64,000 nt of DNA. Origin: JAMXLO01 sp963799415 (GTDB lineage: Bacteria > Pseudomonadota > Alphaproteobacteria > Acetobacterales > Acetobacteraceae). Both the position numbers and the translations under genes were made by a program. Below are positions 28,619 to 36,987 of the stretch, in pieces; position 1 is the stretch's first letter; every line of letters starts with the position of its first letter. The notes beneath the pieces are model-generated. The model saw only the letters and a list, made by a program, of their open reading frames with translations. It was not told where the DNA came from and searched no databases. The stretch covers positions 62,001 to 126,000 of the forward strand of contig CAWCXI010000005.1 of NCBI GenBank assembly GCA_963799415.1, in the 5' to 3' direction.

Positions 28619-29605
28619 CAACCGCCGACGTAGCTGTAGTTGATCAGGTCCGCCGGGGTCGCCTTGACCTGCAGCTTGCCGTGGCTCGACCAGATGTCGA
28701 TCGCGTCCTGCACGGTGTGCGAGAGCGGGCCTGGCTTGTCCTTGGTGCCGAAGAACGTCTTGTTGTCATCGCCGCCATAGAACTTGATGCCTGACAGCGT
28801 CTCCTTGAAGTCCTTCGGGTCCTTCAGCCAGCCGCCGACACCCTTCGCCATGATGGCGATCGACTCGTCAGGATTGGCGCGATAGTAGGCGACGGCCTCG
28901 TTCCACGACTTGACGATCGCCTCGACGTCCTTCTGGTGCGCCTTCGCCCACGCCGTCTTGACGATGAGCACGTCGGTGATCAGGCCGGGCGTGGTGGAGC
29001 TGTCGACCAGCAGGTGGCCGAAATCGGTCGCTCTTGCCTTTGGTCAGCCACGGCTCCCAGGTCACCGCGGCATCGACGCGCTTGGCGACGAAGGCACTGC
29101 CGGCATCGGCCGCCGTCATGTTCACGGTGTTCAGATCGGATTCCTTCAGCCCGGCCTTGCCGAGCAGGACGTTCAGGTAGAACTCGGACACCGAACCGTC
29201 GTTGACCGCGACCTTCTTGCCCTTCAGATCGGCGATGGACTTTATGTCCTTGAGCGCGACGATGCCGTCACCGCCGTTGGAATCATCGATCGCGACGACA
29301 TACTGGAAGTCGGTCGGCTTCTTCAGATACAGCAGAGCCGTGTCCACCGTGCTGGCGATCATCTGGATGCGGTCGGCCATCAGGGTGGGGAAGCGCTCCT
29401 TCGGGTCCTCCATCACGACGAGGTCGACATCGACGCCGTTCTTCTTGAAGATGCCCTTGTCGCGCGCGATGTAGAGCGGACCGTAGCCGACCCAGGTCGA
29501 GTGGGCGATCGTCACGGTATCAGCGGACGCGGGAACCGCCTGCACGATAGGCAGCAGCACCAGCCCGAGTAGCAGCGCCGTGAGTTGCCATATGGCTCGC
29601 TTCAT
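28618..29605 (-). pseudogene. ABC transporter substrate-binding protein (SsuA/TauA/NMT1 family), one frameshift
   Basis: Periplasmic ligand-binding protein, first gene of the importer operon. MKRAIWQLTALLLGLVLLPI followed by VPASADT is a Sec signal peptide. The mature start TVTIAHSTWVGYGPLYIARDKGIFKKNGVDVDL is typical of sulfonate/taurine binders. The frame breaks at about 29032 (GGTCGCTCTT; one extra base) after VTWEPWLTKGK and continues as TDFGHLLVDSSTTPGLITDVL to the C-terminus, giving 328 aa when repaired. The family FxxxxxDAAVTWEPW segment is intact. Gene order binding protein - permease - ATPase with 1- to 3-base junctions marks a tight operon. Confidence 0.83.
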
Positions 29606-29661
29606 TGGAGTCCCTCATTGTTGTGTGTGGCTTCGGTATTGGCCCGAATCTCAGTTTACCG

Positions 29662-31476
29662 CTACGTGACGATCCGAGTGAAGCCATCGGCGCTCCAGCT
29701 CTCGCTGCCGACGCCATGGTGGACGAAGAACAGGCCGTCCGGGTCGTACTTCTGCTTCACCGCGAGCAGCCGAGGATAGTTCGAGCCCCAGAAGGAGCGT
29801 TGCCAGTTGCGCTCAAAGTAGTTGCTCTCGGATACGTAGGAGCCCGCGTTCGGCACCACCTTCCGCAATTCGTCCCCGGCGCGGCCGATCGCCGCGGCGT
29901 CCTCGCGCGCTTTCGCCAGATCGTGTGGACGACCGAGGAGGTCCGCATAGGCCGCCGGATCGCCGCCGGCAATGATCGCCAGGGCAAACGCGTCCATCAC
30001 CGCCGGGTTCATCGCGGTATCCTTTGCCGCGGCAACGTCGGCGGCATTGGTGCCGGCAAGTCCCTTGTTGAAGTGCAGCATCACCGCGTAATGGCGGGTG
30101 GCGGCGAACAGGGCGTCGGCAAATCGCTTCTGTCGGTTCTTTTGCAGCAGCGAGGCGGGCAGCCAGAGCGACTGGAAGCCGTGGATGAATATTTCGAGCT
30201 CTGTATTCTGCTCAGCGAACCACACATTGTCTGCCGGTGCGCCTGGACGCTGGTCGAAAAACGCCCGTCCGGGGCGGCTGTTTTTCAGGAATTCGGCATT
30301 CCAATGATTGCGTGCCGGCCCGCCACCAATGTCGGCGGGCGTGGTGACGGCGAAGTCTCGTGGCGAGGAGGCGACCCAGTCGAGGAACGGCCGCCAGACC
30401 GCGACGGCCTCTTGCGGTTCCAACCCTTGGAAGACCATTGAGGCCGCGAAAGTATTGACCGATCCGAATGTGACGCTCTCGCCCCAATGCGGATTGAGCA
30501 GGCTTTCAGCGTAGAAGCCAACGAAGCGGGCGATCAATCGGTGGAACGCAGCATCGGACGCGGCCTTGATGGTCACGCTCGCGCCACCGAATATTGCCGG
30601 CAGCTCTCGCGTCCTGAGTGTCAGCCTTGTGACGACGCCCAGGCTGCCGCCGCCGCCACCCTTGATGCCCCAAAAGAGATCGGGGTTGGTGCAGGCATTC
30701 GCGATGCGCACCTGGCCGTCGGCGGTGACAACTTCGGCTTCCAGCAGTCCGCTCGCGGCCGTGCCATAATTCTTCGAGAAGCTGCCGAAGCCGCCGCTCT
30801 GGACCAGCCCGGCGACGCCAACCGTTGCACAGCCACCGCCCTGCACATAGCGACCTGCCTTCGTGGTGACAGCGTCATAGACGTGCATCCATACGCATCC
30901 GGCGTCGACCGTGACGGCGGGCTGCGGTGCCTGTTTGGCTTCGCAACCCTGGGTCACGAATGCGTCGTGCAGCGCGATGCCATTCATTGCTCGCGTCCAG
31001 ATCAGCAGCGAGTCGGCTGAATCAGATGTGCCCTGATAGCTGTGGCCGCCACCCTTGACGACCAGCCGCAGGCGGTTCTCGCGTGCGAAGTTCACCGCGG
31101 CGACCACATCTTCGGTGGTTCTTGCTGCGACAGCGTAGACGCTCGGTGCCGACATCCAGGCATCCACCCAGCCGGCGGTCTGCGTTCCGGCAGGTTGATC
31201 GCCAACGTAGTACGGGTTTTTCACCGCCCTGAGCACGTCCTGGCACTCGGCGCTGTTTGGATCCGTACAGGACCCAAGCAGGGGCGGAACCTTGATCAGA
31301 TGCCCCCCAACGTTCCGGTTCAGCGTTTCCCAGGTGGCCGCACTTGGCCAAGCCGGATCGGAAGGGCGGACGCGGCGGAACTGAGCCGGTCCCGACGCGG
31401 CGGCCGCGGCCGGCTTTGTCACGGTGGCCCCGAACGCGATCATCCCTGCACAGGTGAGCAGGTTTCTTCGGTGCAT
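29662..31476 (-). CDS. FAD-linked oxidase, berberine-bridge-enzyme type, exported
   Basis: The 604-aa product begins MHRRNLLTCAGMIAFGATVTKPAAAA, a signal peptide with twin Arg (RR-N-LL, Tat-like), as expected for a flavoprotein exported folded. The FAD-binding domain includes VVKGGGHSYQGTSDS with His145, the usual 8-alpha-histidyl attachment site, and GGGCATVGVAG with Cys216 at the position of the second (6-S-cysteinyl) link, so bicovalent FAD is plausible. WGIKGGGGGSLGVVTRLTL closes the domain. The C-terminal BBE domain NYPRLLAVKQKYDPDGLFFVHHGVGS is present. Known relatives oxidise sugars or alkaloid-like molecules with O2; the substrate here is unknown. Confidence 0.87.
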   Translation of the reverse strand: MHRRNLLTCAGMIAFGATVTKPAAAAASGPAQFRRVRPSDPAWPSAATWETLNRNVGGHLIKVPPLLGSCTDPNSAECQDVLRAVKNPYYVGDQPAGTQTAGWVDAWMSAPSVYAVAARTTEDVVAAVNFARENRLRLVVKGGGHSYQGTSDSADSLLIWTRAMNGIALHDAFVTQGCEAKQAPQPAVTVDAGCVWMHVYDAVTTKAGRYVQGGGCATVGVAGLVQSGGFGSFSKNYGTAASGLLEAEVVTADGQVRIANACTNPDLFWGIKGGGGGSLGVVTRLTLRTRELPAIFGGASVTIKAASDAAFHRLIARFVGFYAESLLNPHWGESVTFGSVNTFAASMVFQGLEPQEAVAVWRPFLDWVASSPRDFAVTTPADIGGGPARNHWNAEFLKNSRPGRAFFDQRPGAPADNVWFAEQNTELEIFIHGFQSLWLPASLLQKNRQKRFADALFAATRHYAVMLHFNKGLAGTNAADVAAAKDTAMNPAVMDAFALAIIAGGDPAAYADLLGRPHDLAKAREDAAAIGRAGDELRKVVPNAGSYVSESNYFERNWQRSFWGSNYPRLLAVKQKYDPDGLFFVHHGVGSESWSADGFTRIVT

Positions 31477-31490
31477 TGGGTTCTCCCTTT

Positions 31491-31876
31491 AGGCGCCGCC
31501 CTGAAGGATGGCACCGTCGGCGTACAGGCCACGACGCCCGACTACGATGTCTTGGTGGCCATGCAGCGAGCCGGCCAGATCGGCAGTGTCAGGGTCTATC
31601 CGCTCGCCAGGTTTGGCGACGCAATCAAGGATCTGAGCTCGGGTCGCGTCGACGCTGTGATGAAGGTCTATCCAATCGCGGCGCGGTTTGTGCGAAAGAT
31701 GCCGGGCTTGCGCATCTTGACGCCAGTGTCCAATGCGCCACAGCCGCTGGGAATCGGTTTCAACCGGAACAATCCCAGTCTCGTCGCCGCCGTGGATCAT
31801 GCCTTGACCCAAAGGCAGCAGGACAGAGCTATCAAGCTTTCGCACAGCGCTGGGGCTTGACATAGCCAGGCTAATC
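31491..31876 (+). pseudogene. C-terminal remnant of a periplasmic solute-binding protein (family 3 type)
   Basis: About 120 residues of a family-3 extracellular binding protein can be read without any start codon region: ALKDGTVGVQATTPDYDVLV, then VYPLARFGDAIKDLSSGRVDAVMKVYPIA and VSNAPQPLGIGFNRNNPSLVAAVDHAL. The natural ending (SYQAFAQRWGLT, stop near 31876) is in a different frame from the rest, so a small indel near 31825 is present too. The N-terminal half, with signal peptide and first ligand lobe, is absent; the sequence upstream is the start region of the berberine-bridge-type gene on the other strand. It is a truncated gene, and its tail faces the convergent multicopper oxidase. Confidence 0.7.
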
Positions 31877-33299
31877 GATGTCGGGAGGGAGCGACGGCAT
31901 AGCAACGCCCGTATAGTCGAGTACCTGTCATCATCCCCGCAGCAATATGCCAGAGATTGTGACAATGGAAGGCCCAGCGGCCGGGATTGTCCGCATCGAA
32001 GGCGACGGTCACCGTTCTGAGCGGCGGCACCAGGACCGTGTCGCGCACAGCGCCCCAGAAACGTTGCTGATCAAACCCGATCACCTGAAAACGGTGACCA
32101 TGCAGATGCATCGGATGCGACATCATGGTCTTGTTCCGCATGACAAGTTCCACGCGCTTGCCAGCTGAAACCATGACCGGCGTGATTTTGGGATAGACCT
32201 GGGTGTCCATCATCCAGACATAGGCCTGCATATCGCCCGAGAGCAGAATGTCCCGCACGATCCCGGCCGGATGCGACGCAAGCGGCTTTGCTGCGCGCAA
32301 CGCATGCTCGAAGGTGAAGTCGAGGGCCGGAGATGGCCGCGTCGCATGCCCCTCGATCCGCGTAACGTTCGCCCGTGCAGTTGCCAGCACGATGCCGGTC
32401 CGGTCGGTCTTGCCCTCCACCTGGGCGAGGATGGCATACGCGCCCCGTTCCCGAGGCAACTCGATCAGGATGTCGGCGCGTTGCGCGATGGCAAGCGGCA
32501 AGCTTTGCAGCACGACCGGCCTGACCGGTGTCCCGTCGACCGCGATGAGCGTGCCACGCAGGCCGCCGAGATCGATCCAGTAGTTGGTCGCGGCACTGCC
32601 GTTGATCAGGCGCAGCCGGACATGGCCGCCCGGTTCGACACGGATAACGCTCGGGTCCGCGAGTGTCCGGTCGTTGGCGAGGAAGGCGTCGTAGTCGACG
32701 TCGTTCAGGTCGGGCTTCATGTTCCGCATGCCCGACATGGCCGGCGGCGCTGACACGGTCTGCTTGCGACCGCCTTGCTTCAGGCTGGCGAATACCTCTC
32801 GCGGATCGCGGAAGGTGAAATCGTGCAGCATGACGACGATTTCCTGCACCGCCGCGCTTCGGGTGCCCGCATCATGGATGATCAGCGGAGCCGACAGCAG
32901 TTGCTGTTCCTGGAAACCGACATGCGAATGCATCCAGAACGTGCCGGGGAAATCCAGGCGAAAATCGTAGTTCTGTGTACCGCTCGCTGGTATCGGCGGC
33001 GCGGAGATGTAAGGCACGCCGTCCTGCTGGAATGGTGGCGTCAGCCCGTGCCAATGAATCAGCGAAGTGCGGTCCAGATGATTGCGCACCTGCACCCGGA
33101 ATGGCTGTGCGACATCCGTCACCACGCCCGGCGTTCCGTCAGGCTGCGTGATTCCGAGCACCGTGGCCGCTTTGCCGTTGACCTCAATGGTGCGGGTTTG
33201 CAGATCCAGAACCGTCACCGGCTCGGCGGCGGACGGCCTCAGCGCGAACGGGCTCGCAGCAAGTGCGGCGAGCGAGGTCAAGAAGCTGCGGCGAAGCAC
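31871..33299 (-). pseudogene. Multicopper oxidase (laccase/CueO type), frameshift near C-terminus
   Basis: Periplasmic copper oxidase that reduces O2 to water. From GTG 33299 (after GGAG) the protein starts VLRRSFLTSLAALAASPFAL, a Tat signal. All copper motifs are present: SLIHWHGL, FWMHSHVGF, SHPMHLHGHRF and AFHCHNLWHIAAGMM, covering type 1, 2 and 3 sites with a Met axial-ligand region. After AAGMMT the frame as given goes into unrelated residues to 31797, but one base fewer in the CC at 31924-31925 gives a natural tail VLDYTGVAMPSLPPDID ending at 31871, 475 aa in total. The copper core is complete, so activity may persist either way. It is last in a row after the VOC/HdrC/HdrB genes on this strand. 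Confidence 0.84.
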
Positions 33300-33336
33300 T
33301 CCGGTCTCCGTGATCGCCTTTGGACACAACGGCCGA

Positions 33337-34182
33337 TCAGATCGTCGGTGCGCGCCGCAGTTCCGGTTCCACCAACTGCTCGAAGGCGGCGTCACCGGCG
33401 GCAACGACCCGATCGGAGCCGACCGACGCGCGCGGATCCTCGGCATTCCGCCAGAGCTTGTATTCATCGGTGTGCGCCAGACCCATGCCCTCCGCCAGCA
33501 GATGGATCCAGTTCACCACGCGGATCGCGCGGCTGCGCTCCAGCGCCACGGCATCGCGGTGACAGGAGTGGAAGATCGTCGCCAGAGTGTCCGCGCCGAT
33601 ATCCGCCATGGCCTCCAGCGTGTCGCTGTGCGCCTGTGCCATCACGCCAGGCTTGGGTGCGATCGCGGAACACATATGGCCGGGGATGTGCAGCGGATGG
33701 TCGAGCACCGTCAGTCCCGGGATCATGCGGAGCAGCATCGGCACGTCGGTGTTGACTGGCACGCGGCCGTGGAAGCCGTGATGCGCATGCAGCAGGACCC
33801 GCGCCGGGACCGCATGGGTCAGCAGCGGACGCAGCCGTTCGGCACGCGCGGCGAGCAGTTGGGTGATGTGCTGGGTCTCGAACGCGGTCTCCGTCACCGG
33901 CGCCATCAGGTCGTCCATGTTCATGTGGCAGGACGGGCACCAGGTGATCACGGTGTCGCGGCCGGCCTGATTGAACTTCTCCACCGTGCGCGCAGCCATG
34001 CCGGCGGCAATTCGGGCGTTCAACTCCTGCGTCGAGCCGCAGCAGTAGCCGGGTCCCCCGGCCGGAGCCGCCGCCACGCCGACGGCTTCGAGCATGTGTG
34101 TGACGAGACGCACGATCTCGCCATGGCGCGTCATGTTGCAGCCGTACCAGAAGGTGACGCTGGCATCCGGGGTCACAGCCAT
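33337..34182 (-). CDS. HdrB-like (CCG-domain) iron-sulfur / redox protein
   Basis: The 281-aa product resembles heterodisulfide reductase subunit B and GlpC/LutA-type proteins. The first CCG-type cysteine cluster is clear: C in FWYGCNMTRHGEIV, CCG in GPGYCCGSTQEL, then C-P-S-C-H in VITWCPSCHMNMDD, enough to hold a non-cubane or cubane 4Fe-4S cluster. The second domain is atypical: instead of a second CCG it has HAHHGFHGR, HIPGHMCSAIAP and IFHSCHRDAVALE, rich in His. ATG 34182 (MAVTPD) overlaps the end of the HdrC-like gene by 10 bp. Together the pair should move electrons to or from a thiol/disulfide or quinone-like partner; the acceptor is unknown. Confidence 0.75.
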   Translation of the reverse strand: MAVTPDASVTFWYGCNMTRHGEIVRLVTHMLEAVGVAAAPAGGPGYCCGSTQELNARIAAGMAARTVEKFNQAGRDTVITWCPSCHMNMDDLMAPVTETAFETQHITQLLAARAERLRPLLTHAVPARVLLHAHHGFHGRVPVNTDVPMLLRMIPGLTVLDHPLHIPGHMCSAIAPKPGVMAQAHSDTLEAMADIGADTLATIFHSCHRDAVALERSRAIRVVNWIHLLAEGMGLAHTDEYKLWRNAEDPRASVGSDRVVAAGDAAFEQLVEPELRRAPTI

Positions 34183-34595
34183 TCGGCGCGCTCCTCGTCG
34201 TTCATGGTCAGCCGTGCGAAGGCCTTGACCCGCGCGGACCATCTTGGGTCGTGCGGCGTCTTGACGCGGGGTGCGTCGCCCAGCGTGCCACGGACACGCA
34301 GCGATGCAAGGCGCATCAGGAACGCAGCGTCGAGTTTCTCAGGACAGGCCGGCGTGCACTCGCCGCTGCGGACGCAGGCGCCGGCGAAGGCGATCGCATC
34401 GGGCGTACCAGTGCCATCGAGCAGAATGTCGCGGATGCCGGCCATCACCGCTTCGGGAGTCGCATTCGACAGCGCCGGTGTGCGTGCCACCATGGGGCAG
34501 GCGCGGTAGCATTCACCACAGGCGGTGCAGGCCGCCGCGAGGCGCGCCGAGTTGTCGCGGATGTGGGCGATCAGGGCTTGTTCGGTATCGCGCAC
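34173..34595 (-). CDS. HdrC-like 2x[4Fe-4S] ferredoxin-type protein
   Basis: Small iron-sulfur protein with two four-cysteine motifs: C-T-A-C-G-E-C-Y-R-A-C-P near residue 24 and C-V-R-S-G-E-C-T-P-A-C-P near residue 80. The first is a standard 4Fe-4S site; the second has C-x5-C-x3-CP spacing, lacking one cysteine of the standard motif, as seen in some HdrC/GlpC relatives. I chose GTG 34595 (about 140 aa), two bases after the stop of the dioxygenase gene; an ATG at 34673 would overlap that gene by 75 bp. It overlaps the HdrB-like gene by 10 bp. A broken copy of this same gene lies just upstream at 35655-35850. Confidence 0.74.
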   Translation of the reverse strand: MRDTEQALIAHIRDNSARLAAACTACGECYRACPMVARTPALSNATPEAVMAGIRDILLDGTGTPDAIAFAGACVRSGECTPACPEKLDAAFLMRLASLRVRGTLGDAPRVKTPHDPRWSARVKAFARLTMNDEERAEWL

Positions 34596-34597
34596 GG

Positions 34598-35518
34598 CTA
34601 AACGACCAGGCGGATTTTCGCGCCGGCCGCTGGTTCGCGCGGCAGGCCCTCGGTCTCGGTGAACGATCCCCACATGTCGCCGTTATAGCCTTCCAGCGAG
34701 AACTGGCGCGGACGGTGCGTGGCCTCCTGCTCGGGCATGATGTGCTTCACGCCGACAGAATACTCATAAACCATGCCGTCCGGTCCCTCGAAGTATACCA
34801 TCATCGCCGTGGATATCGGATGCCGCCCTGGGCCGTAGACGATCTTCACGCCCCGCTGCTTCAGCCAGTAATAGGACTGCATCACGTCGTCGATGTCTTC
34901 GACCTGATGATTGATGTGCTGAATGCCTGGCCGCGACGACGGCATCAGCACCACGGAATGATGCACGGTGCCGATGCGCAGAAAGGTCGCCTCGCCGAGC
35001 CAGTCGGAGACGCGGGCGTTGACCAGGCGGGTCCAGAATTCGGTGTCGCGCTTGGTGTCAGTGCTGAACAGGGCGACGTGGCTGAAGTTGGTGATGCCGA
35101 CCTGGCGGCCGGGGAAGTACTTCCCGCCGCTGTTGTACGGACGCGCCAGAATTTCGAGCTTGTTGCCGCTGGGATCGGACGAGGCGATAAACGCGCGGGT
35201 GCGGCGGCTGTCGCATTCGGCTCGGGTGCCGAAGTGGACGGGACGGCCGGCCTGTTCCAGTGCTGCGCCGACGGCGTCCAGATCGTCCGGGTTGATCAGT
35301 TCCAGGCCGATAGTCTGATCGGCAGGATCACCCTCGAAATACACAAGTGTATGGTCACGCGTATCGCCGCGCATGTCGACCTTGTCGCTGCGGAAGAAGG
35401 CCGCGTTGCCTTCGCGTGCGACCAGTTGCAGTCCGACGATGTCGGTGGCGAAGCGGATCGCGGAGTCGAGGTCCTGCGTGCCGAGGCGCGCGTAGCGGAT
35501 GTCGTGGAGGTTGATCAT
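34598..35518 (-). CDS. Extradiol ring-cleavage dioxygenase (VOC superfamily, catechol 2,3-dioxygenase/BphC-like)
   Basis: Type I extradiol dioxygenase fold with two VOC domains in 306 aa: MINLHDIRYARLGTQDLDSA opens the N-terminal domain. The C-terminal domain carries the metal ligands, a first His in ITNFSHVALFSTDT, a second in GIQHINHQVEDI and a Glu in MVYEYSVG, in the order His-His-Glu expected for Fe(II) or Mn(II). GRHPISTAMMVYFEGPDG is near the family signature. It would cleave a catechol next to a hydroxyl. It heads a same-strand row with HdrC-like, HdrB-like and multicopper oxidase genes. Ligand residues are visible; the actual catechol is unknown. Confidence 0.85.
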   Translation of the reverse strand: MINLHDIRYARLGTQDLDSAIRFATDIVGLQLVAREGNAAFFRSDKVDMRGDTRDHTLVYFEGDPADQTIGLELINPDDLDAVGAALEQAGRPVHFGTRAECDSRRTRAFIASSDPSGNKLEILARPYNSGGKYFPGRQVGITNFSHVALFSTDTKRDTEFWTRLVNARVSDWLGEATFLRIGTVHHSVVLMPSSRPGIQHINHQVEDIDDVMQSYYWLKQRGVKIVYGPGRHPISTAMMVYFEGPDGMVYEYSVGVKHIMPEQEATHRPRQFSLEGYNGDMWGSFTETEGLPREPAAGAKIRLVV

Positions 35519-35654
35519 CTCGGTGCTCCTTCAGACGTCGTCACTGATCGTCCGCGCTTTAGCGCGAAACGAGGCTAGTCCGGACGCCGGCCGCCTGCCA
35601 GCCCGATCGGTCGGCAGTGCCGTCACCGACGGCCAAATCCGGGTCAAATTGTCC

Positions 35655-35850
35655 CAAAGGGATGCAGCCGCATGAGGAAGGCGGCGTCAAGCTTCTCCGG
35701 GCAGCCCAGCGTGCACTCGCCGCTGCGGACGCAGGCCCCTTTCCGAGCAGGACGTCGCGGATCCCCCTGTCACCGCTTCGGGCGCCGCGCTGGCCAGTGC
35801 CGTAGCGCCGGCGAAGGCCGACAGGTTTGTGGAGGGAGGACCGCCCCCTG
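35655..35850 (-). pseudogene. Decayed duplicate of the HdrC-like gene
   Basis: On the minus strand one reads G-A-C-V-R-S-G-E-C-T-L-G-C-P, then EKLDAAFLMRL, almost the same as the second cluster region of the intact HdrC-like protein at 34173-34595. A second block (IRDVLLGKG, near 35740-35775) matches IRDILLDGTG of that gene. About 35 bp between the blocks are missing relative to the intact copy, and the frame is broken. By eye the two blocks are about 80% identical in DNA to 34303-34383 and 34418-34480. The rest of 35519-36093 shows no gene. This is either a partial tandem duplication or the relic of a second operon copy. Confidence 0.72.
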
Positions 35851-36093
35851 CACGGCTTCAAGGGGCCGTGTCACGATTTCGTCCCGCGTCCAGCGGCGCT
35901 GCGGTTCGGGCGAGCAGGCTGACGCGGACGCAGATACCGGTACAACCGAATGCCGTGCTTCAAAATGAACTGCCGCGGAGACATTGGTGACCTCCAATCA
36001 CCGGGCCTCGATCACAGCCCTGCGTTGAAGGGATGTTAATCGTCGAGCGTCCATACTGCACGGAGTCTCAGATCGCGGCATCGGACGACCATC

Positions 36094-36963
36094 ATGAGCG
36101 GCATTGTCAGCGGCATCAATTACAGCCTTTTGTTCGGTGGCACCTCGTCGGCCAGTGACACCGCGGCCAGTATGCTGACCACGCTCTATAGCGGCGCGAC
36201 GGCGAGTTCGGGCACAGCGGTGTCCTCGGGGAACCCGATTCTGGACCTCAAGCTGGCCGAACAGAACCAGACCGCCGATGTCGCGAAGGAAGCCAAGGAC
36301 CCCACCGTGATTCGCGATCTGGCGGCCTTCACCAAAGGTATAGCCAACGCCAAGGACCTGAATACCGCGCTGCAGAACCCGAATGTCCTGAAGGTGCTGC
36401 TGACGGCCAACGGCATGGCCGATCAACTGCAGTACACGGCATTGGCAAGCAAGGCACTGCAGTCGGACCCGACCGATCCGAATTCGCTGGTCAACAAACT
36501 GTCCGATACGCGCTGGAAAACCCTGGCGACGACATACAACCTCACGACCAAAGGTCTCGCGGGCTTGCAGGACCCCACCGTCCAGTCGCAGATCGCCAAC
36601 GCGTACGAATCAGTGACCTGGTTGAATTCGCTCGATCAGGCGACCCCCGGCCTTGCCCAGGCAATTCAATTCAAACAGCAGGCAAGCAAGATCACCAGCG
36701 TGGACCAGGTCCTCGGTAACCCGATCAATTGGGAAGTGGTGCTGACCGCGCTCGGCATCCCGCAACAGATCGCGTACCAGGACCTGACCGCACAAGAGAA
36801 CGCGGTCTCCAGCCGTCTCGATATCACCAAGCTGCAGGACCCGACCTTCGTCAATTCCATGACGGACCAATACCTGCTCGCGAAGCAGCAACAGACGCAG
36901 AGCACATCGGCCACGCCAAGTCTTGATGCTCTCGCCATTCAAGCAAGCGGTCTGGTGGTCTGA
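36094..36963 (+). CDS. DUF1217 family protein, probably flagellum-associated
   Basis: The 289-aa product has a Ser/Thr/Ala-rich start (SGINYSLLFGGTSSASDTAASML) followed by repeated helical units in which short motifs recur: KDPTVIRDLAAFTKGIANAKDL, NPNVLKVLLTANGMADQL, LVNKLSDTRWKTLATTYNL and GLQDPTVQSQIANAYE. This pattern (DP-x-V followed by a helix, and NVLKVLLTANG) is that of DUF1217 proteins, which in alphaproteobacteria usually sit near flagellar genes. No signal peptide is visible, as for proteins exported by the flagellar system. No other flagellar gene is in the window, so the link is by family only. It starts at ATG 36094 and is convergent with the dehydratase gene. Confidence 0.75.
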   Translation: MSGIVSGINYSLLFGGTSSASDTAASMLTTLYSGATASSGTAVSSGNPILDLKLAEQNQTADVAKEAKDPTVIRDLAAFTKGIANAKDLNTALQNPNVLKVLLTANGMADQLQYTALASKALQSDPTDPNSLVNKLSDTRWKTLATTYNLTTKGLAGLQDPTVQSQIANAYESVTWLNSLDQATPGLAQAIQFKQQASKITSVDQVLGNPINWEVVLTALGIPQQIAYQDLTAQENAVSSRLDITKLQDPTFVNSMTDQYLLAKQQQTQSTSATPSLDALAIQASGLVV

Positions 36964-36987
36964 CCAATCCTGCCGGGCCGTCGATCG

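Noticed and set aside
33082..34509. Plus-strand open frame of 475 codons across HdrB/HdrC and multicopper oxidase genes
   Set aside because: Antisense to three genes with clear cofactor motifs; no family resemblance.
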